This document shows, one piece after another, positions 6,129 through 9,323 of a DNA stretch of 9,323 bases. The stretch's first letter is position 1. Each line of letters opens with the position of its first letter. The position numbers and the translations under genes were made by a program. The notes beneath the pieces are model-generated. The model was not told the DNA's origin. It saw only the letters and a list, made by a program, of their open reading frames with translations, and did no database searches. The DNA comes from Sedimentisphaerales bacterium (GTDB lineage Bacteria; Planctomycetota; Phycisphaerae; Sedimentisphaerales; SM23-30). The stretch lies in the NCBI GenBank assembly GCA_016932145.1, contig JAFGDI010000334.1, positions 1 through 9,323 of the forward strand. The letters are read 5' to 3'.

Positions 6129-8524
6129 TGACCGATAATAATACAAACGAAAACACTAATAATAGCATTGTTTCATATCAGAATAATAATGCTTCCTCTA
6201 ATTCTGCCCTCGCTGGCAATAGCAGACAATATTTTGACATGCATAATATGCATGAACAACATGCAAAACCAGGTAATCTGGTGCCGAAACTGCTGGATAA
6301 ATGGTTGCTGATCTTTATTACATTTATCGTTCTGGCCAGCGCGATCGTCCCGGCGGTATGGCTGTTTACTCCGCAGAATAATCAGGCACAACTGCTAATA
6401 GAAGTATTGCCTGTTATCTCCACACTTTTTTCTGATCCTGACGATTCAGCTAAAACATTTGCTTATGACAACTTTAAAAATTCGCAGTCAACTATCATTT
6501 TGGGCGAACAGGTTATTCAGAGAACAGCTGATCTATTGAGAAATAAACCCTTATATATCTCTACCCCACGAGAAGAGACAATTAAAGGCAGAATCAGACA
6601 GGTATGGACAAATAAAGATATTTCTTTTCTATCCAAAGGCAATAGCGACCTCTACAAGACTCTGCTGGATATGGTCAAAAATAAGCAAATTACCGCAGTT
6701 CCAGATAAATACAGCAGTTTCATTTTTCTGCGAGTTGAAGGTAAAAACGCCTACGATTGTCGCCAGATAGCAGAGGCAATTAAACAAAGCTATCAGGAGA
6801 TAGTGCTTTCCCAGATGGATGAAGAAGGGGACAAGAAAATACTGGCTCTGGAAGAAGAGCTAAAGCAGATCACTCGAGATCTGGAAAGACAACAGGAAAA
6901 CATATTTCAGTTAACGGTTAAATATGGCTATGCCGATCTGGGTAAAAGACACGAAATGATTATCAACCGTATGGAAGGTATTCAGGAGCAATTAACACTG
7001 GCTCTATCTGAAAAGTCAAAACTGGAAAATCAGGTTAAGAAATTGGAAAGTTCCATCGGTTTACCTGCTGAATTGCCCGTTCAGACTGAAAAATCACTAA
7101 TGGAAGAGCAGAGTATTTATATTAAAAACGATGAAAGACTCAACAAGCTCAATGAAACGATTATTGCCGAAGAGCAGAATTTATTAGTCGCCCAGCAAAA
7201 CCTCACTCCCGATAACCCTCAACTCAGCAGAAAAAAGAATATAATCGAGAGTCTCACCCAAAAAGCTCAGGAACGGCGTACTGAGTTAGTAGCTGAGTTT
7301 GCCAGATTAAAAGAATCCGAAAAGGATAACCGCAAAACAGACATTGAAGATTCAAGACAAACAGAACTGGAACAGACAAAAGCTGTATTTGAAGAGCAGG
7401 TAAAATACATTGAAATGCTCCAGCAGCAACTTAAAAATGACAATGACGAAGCAATAGAGATCGGGCGGCTTGACACTCTTATAAAACAAAAGCAAAATGA
7501 AGAAGCTCAGAAACAGGCCTTAAAAGAAGATATTCAAGATAAGATAATGCGTCTGCGAATCGAAAGCAAGCGGCCAGGCAGAGTAAATATTGATCGCCCT
7601 GTTTCCGTATTTGAGCTGGAAAGCAAACGGGTTAAGCTGGCAGGCGGAGCAGCCTTTGCTTCGCTGGCGGCAGGATTTGCCCTTGCCTTTTTCCTGGTAA
7701 AAATGGACAAAAGCATATTATACCCCGAAGATATTATTGACCAGGCTGGTCTGGCTATGATAGGTACTACGATAGATGCCAATTCTGTCAAGAAAGATAA
7801 TGTTGCATCATATATGACCATGGATTACCAGAATATCCGGGCAAATCTGAAACTGTTAAATAACGGGGCTATACCTCAGGTAATGGTAATAACCAGCCCG
7901 GAACCGGCCGAGGGTAAAACAACCCTAGCGATTAACCTTGCAGCATCATTAGCAAGAAGTGACCATAAAGTTTTATTGATCGATGGTGACTTAAGAAAAC
8001 CAGATATTCACAGAATAATCAATCTACCTAACCGTACGATCGGTTTGCGTGAAGTAGTATGTGGCGTATGCTTATTTGAAGATGCTGTATTTGAAAACTT
8101 CCATCCCAATTTAGACATACTACGAGCCTGCGGCAGTACAAATTTTGATAGTATACAAATGCTTAGCAGCGAAGGGATAATCAATTTCCTCAGGAGAATG
8201 CGCGATAAATACGATCATATAGTTATCGACACATCACCTGTTCTGGCTGCACCAGATGCCCTTTTATTCGCCCAGATGGCTGATGCTGTGGTTCTTAGTT
8301 CGCTGGCAGGCAAAACAACTCAACCTGCCCTCAAAGCTACTCTGGACCGCCTGACAAGGCTTAATGTCAAGATATTGGGAAATGTACTGGCAAGCGTAAA
8401 GGATAAACCAGGCTACGGCTATGGCCACAATTACTATGACTATCGTTATGGCAAAGACACAAAACGCCAGAGCAAAAGAAATTATGACAATATAATTATT
8501 GATCGCGACTCAGCAAATAGCTAA
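6128..8524 (+). CDS. Wzc-like polysaccharide co-polymerase with tyrosine kinase domain
   Basis: Fusion of a Wzz chain-length domain and a cytoplasmic BY-kinase (PCP-2a type), which controls polymer length and export through cycles of tyrosine phosphorylation. Order: a Asn-rich N-tail (1-50), TM1 (about 58-80), a long periplasmic part rich in coiled coil (about 230-310 and 335-475), TM2 (about 503-523), then the kinase. The kinase has Walker A PEPAEGKTT (Lys597), Walker A' VLLIDGDLRKP (Asp619, Asp621), Walker B HIVIDTSP (Asp701), and a tyrosine cluster near the C-terminus (Tyr763, 765, 769, 770, 772, 774, 786). The N-terminal kinase motif EX2RX2R reads Met565, Gln568, Arg571, so it is largely lost. 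Length 798 exceeds E. coli Wzc, mainly through the coiled coil. AGAAGG at 6115-6120 lies seven bases before the ATG, which overlaps the exosortase stop. No phosphatase gene is seen. Confidence 0.94.
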   Translation: MTDNNTNENTNNSIVSYQNNNASSNSALAGNSRQYFDMHNMHEQHAKPGNLVPKLLDKWLLIFITFIVLASAIVPAVWLFTPQNNQAQLLIEVLPVISTLFSDPDDSAKTFAYDNFKNSQSTIILGEQVIQRTADLLRNKPLYISTPREETIKGRIRQVWTNKDISFLSKGNSDLYKTLLDMVKNKQITAVPDKYSSFIFLRVEGKNAYDCRQIAEAIKQSYQEIVLSQMDEEGDKKILALEEELKQITRDLERQQENIFQLTVKYGYADLGKRHEMIINRMEGIQEQLTLALSEKSKLENQVKKLESSIGLPAELPVQTEKSLMEEQSIYIKNDERLNKLNETIIAEEQNLLVAQQNLTPDNPQLSRKKNIIESLTQKAQERRTELVAEFARLKESEKDNRKTDIEDSRQTELEQTKAVFEEQVKYIEMLQQQLKNDNDEAIEIGRLDTLIKQKQNEEAQKQALKEDIQDKIMRLRIESKRPGRVNIDRPVSVFELESKRVKLAGGAAFASLAAGFALAFFLVKMDKSILYPEDIIDQAGLAMIGTTIDANSVKKDNVASYMTMDYQNIRANLKLLNNGAIPQVMVITSPEPAEGKTTLAINLAASLARSDHKVLLIDGDLRKPDIHRIINLPNRTIGLREVVCGVCLFEDAVFENFHPNLDILRACGSTNFDSIQMLSSEGIINFLRRMRDKYDHIVIDTSPVLAAPDALLFAQMADAVVLSSLAGKTTQPALKATLDRLTRLNVKILGNVLASVKDKPGYGYGHNYYDYRYGKDTKRQSKRNYDNIIIDRDSANS

Positions 8525-8556
8525 TTTCCTGATTTAATACAAAAAACCTTTTATCA

Positions 8557-9323
8557 ATGCATCATATACTTCTACACGCAAAACAAACAGATCAGTCCAG
8601 TGCCATTCACCGGCTGGCCCGTGAATGTTCATTTGTACTGCCAGATCTACTTCAGGCAATTGCCAGATCAGATGGTTTAAAAAAAATGAGTAAGTTCCGG
8701 TTCATGGTACATGAATCGGTCAAACTGAGCCCACAAGCAGATAATATCTCTTATTTTAGTAGTAATAACCCAATTAGAATCACTGGTAATGAACATAAAG
8801 ACAGTAAGATAATGCTGGCTAATGCCCGATATGTCACTGACCTGGATTACTCTAATCTGGAAAGAGTATTCAATAAGGCTGATGCCGATATACTGGCGAT
8901 CGAAGTTGATTCAGACCTTTGCGGCTTTCGGGAAAAGATCGCATTTAACTCCAGTGGCAATATAGTAGGCTTAAGGAGAGTTTTCACTGATTCTATAGTA
9001 CCTTCCTCTATGCCGGCCGATTGGCCAGTGCTGCTGTTTATCTCTGCTAAGGCATTGCATAACCACCCTGAGATCGGACAGATACCGGAAAACTTTGCTG
9101 ACTTTATAAATCTGTGTAACCGCCATTCTTTAACAAGCAGATGCCTGAGAGTGGCGGGAGTATCTCACGATTTATATCTTGTAAATGAATTACTGGATTA
9201 TCTGGAAAAGAACCTTTCCGCTAAAGTCATTTCCGGTAATAATCCATCAGATATTGCTCATACAGCAGTGTTAAAGGGGAAAATACTTGCAGGCAATAAT
9301 GTTAAAATAGGCCAGAATGCTCT
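8557..9323 (+). CDS. Second degenerate nucleotidyltransferase-like/beta-helix protein (3' partial)
   Basis: An uninterrupted frame of 255 codons runs off the right edge. I do not recognise a named family. Two stretches resemble nucleotidyltransferase-fold proteins: IMLANARYVTDLDYSNL (85-101), which lines up with the usual vLNGD-x-l-T-DIDL segment but with N-A-R in place of N-G-D, and HSLTSRCLRVAG (190-201), which parallels HNIRSYCLDGG of the protein at 3512-4492. The N-terminal LAGG-x-GTR loop and the Lys region are not seen. From about residue 232, IAHTAVLKGKILAGNNVKIG has the hexapeptide rhythm of a left-handed beta-helix that continues past the window. A catalytically inactive, sugar-nucleotide-like scaffold is inferred; fusion to a further domain downstream, such as a sugar transferase, is possible but unseen. 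ATG 8557 is the first start after the in-frame stop at 8530; there is no clear Shine-Dalgarno in the 32-base gap, and ATG 8686 is the alternative. Confidence 0.65.
   Translation, partial: MHHILLHAKQTDQSSAIHRLARECSFVLPDLLQAIARSDGLKKMSKFRFMVHESVKLSPQADNISYFSSNNPIRITGNEHKDSKIMLANARYVTDLDYSNLERVFNKADADILAIEVDSDLCGFREKIAFNSSGNIVGLRRVFTDSIVPSSMPADWPVLLFISAKALHNHPEIGQIPENFADFINLCNRHSLTSRCLRVAGVSHDLYLVNELLDYLEKNLSAKVISGNNPSDIAHTAVLKGKILAGNNVKIGQNA

Noticed and set aside
8525..8556. Promoter or terminator between the Wzc-like gene and the last gene
   Set aside because: Only 32 AT-rich bases, with no convincing -35/-10 pair, stem or T-run.
1..9323. CRISPR array, tRNA/rRNA, insertion sequence or phage signature
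   Set aside because: No direct-repeat array, tRNA-like fold, transposase or terminal repeats with target duplication were seen on either strand.

Overview
This window is a single-strand (all +) stretch of an exopolysaccharide biosynthesis and export locus of the exosortase-associated type. DNA is AT-rich (roughly 40% GC by eye). An EpsI-like protein next to an exosortase, a Wzc-type chain-length/tyrosine kinase protein and two unusual nucleotidyltransferase-fold/beta-helix proteins point to a Gram-negative bacterium. A Planctomycetota (Phycisphaerae-like) or related lineage is my guess, from gene content only; no rRNA or marker gene is present to confirm it.

Layout: (1) 3-962, a split glycosyltransferase pair: an Alg14/PssD-like membrane-anchor subunit, cut by the left edge, and an Alg13/PssE-like catalytic subunit. 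(2) 963-1060, a 98-base gap with a perfect 9-bp inverted repeat enclosing TATAAT. (3) 1061-3451, two sugar-nucleotide genes: a UDP-HexNAc 6-dehydrogenase and an RmlB-type dTDP-glucose 4,6-dehydratase. (4) 3452-3511, a 60-base gap with a perfect 12-bp inverted repeat and a motif block resembling the one at 1009-1030. (5) 3512-8524, four tightly packed genes (abutting or overlapping): a nucleotidyltransferase-fold protein with its catalytic residues replaced, EpsI, exosortase, and Wzc-like PCP/BY-kinase. (6) 8557 to the right edge, the start of a second degenerate nucleotidyltransferase-like protein running into a left-handed beta-helix; it is cut by the window edge.

How the genes fit together: the dehydrogenase and RmlB supply activated uronic-amino and 4-keto-6-deoxy sugars; the PssD/PssE pair transfers one sugar onto a lipid-linked repeat unit; the Wzc-like protein controls polymerisation and export by tyrosine phosphorylation; exosortase plus EpsI probably anchor or process envelope proteins made together with the polymer. 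Flippase, polymerase, initiating sugar transferase, outer-membrane Wza and exosortase substrates are not in the window. The most unusual content is the pair of apparently catalytically dead nucleotidyltransferase/beta-helix proteins flanking the EpsI-exosortase-Wzc block, and the related regulatory-looking repeats in the only two larger gaps.
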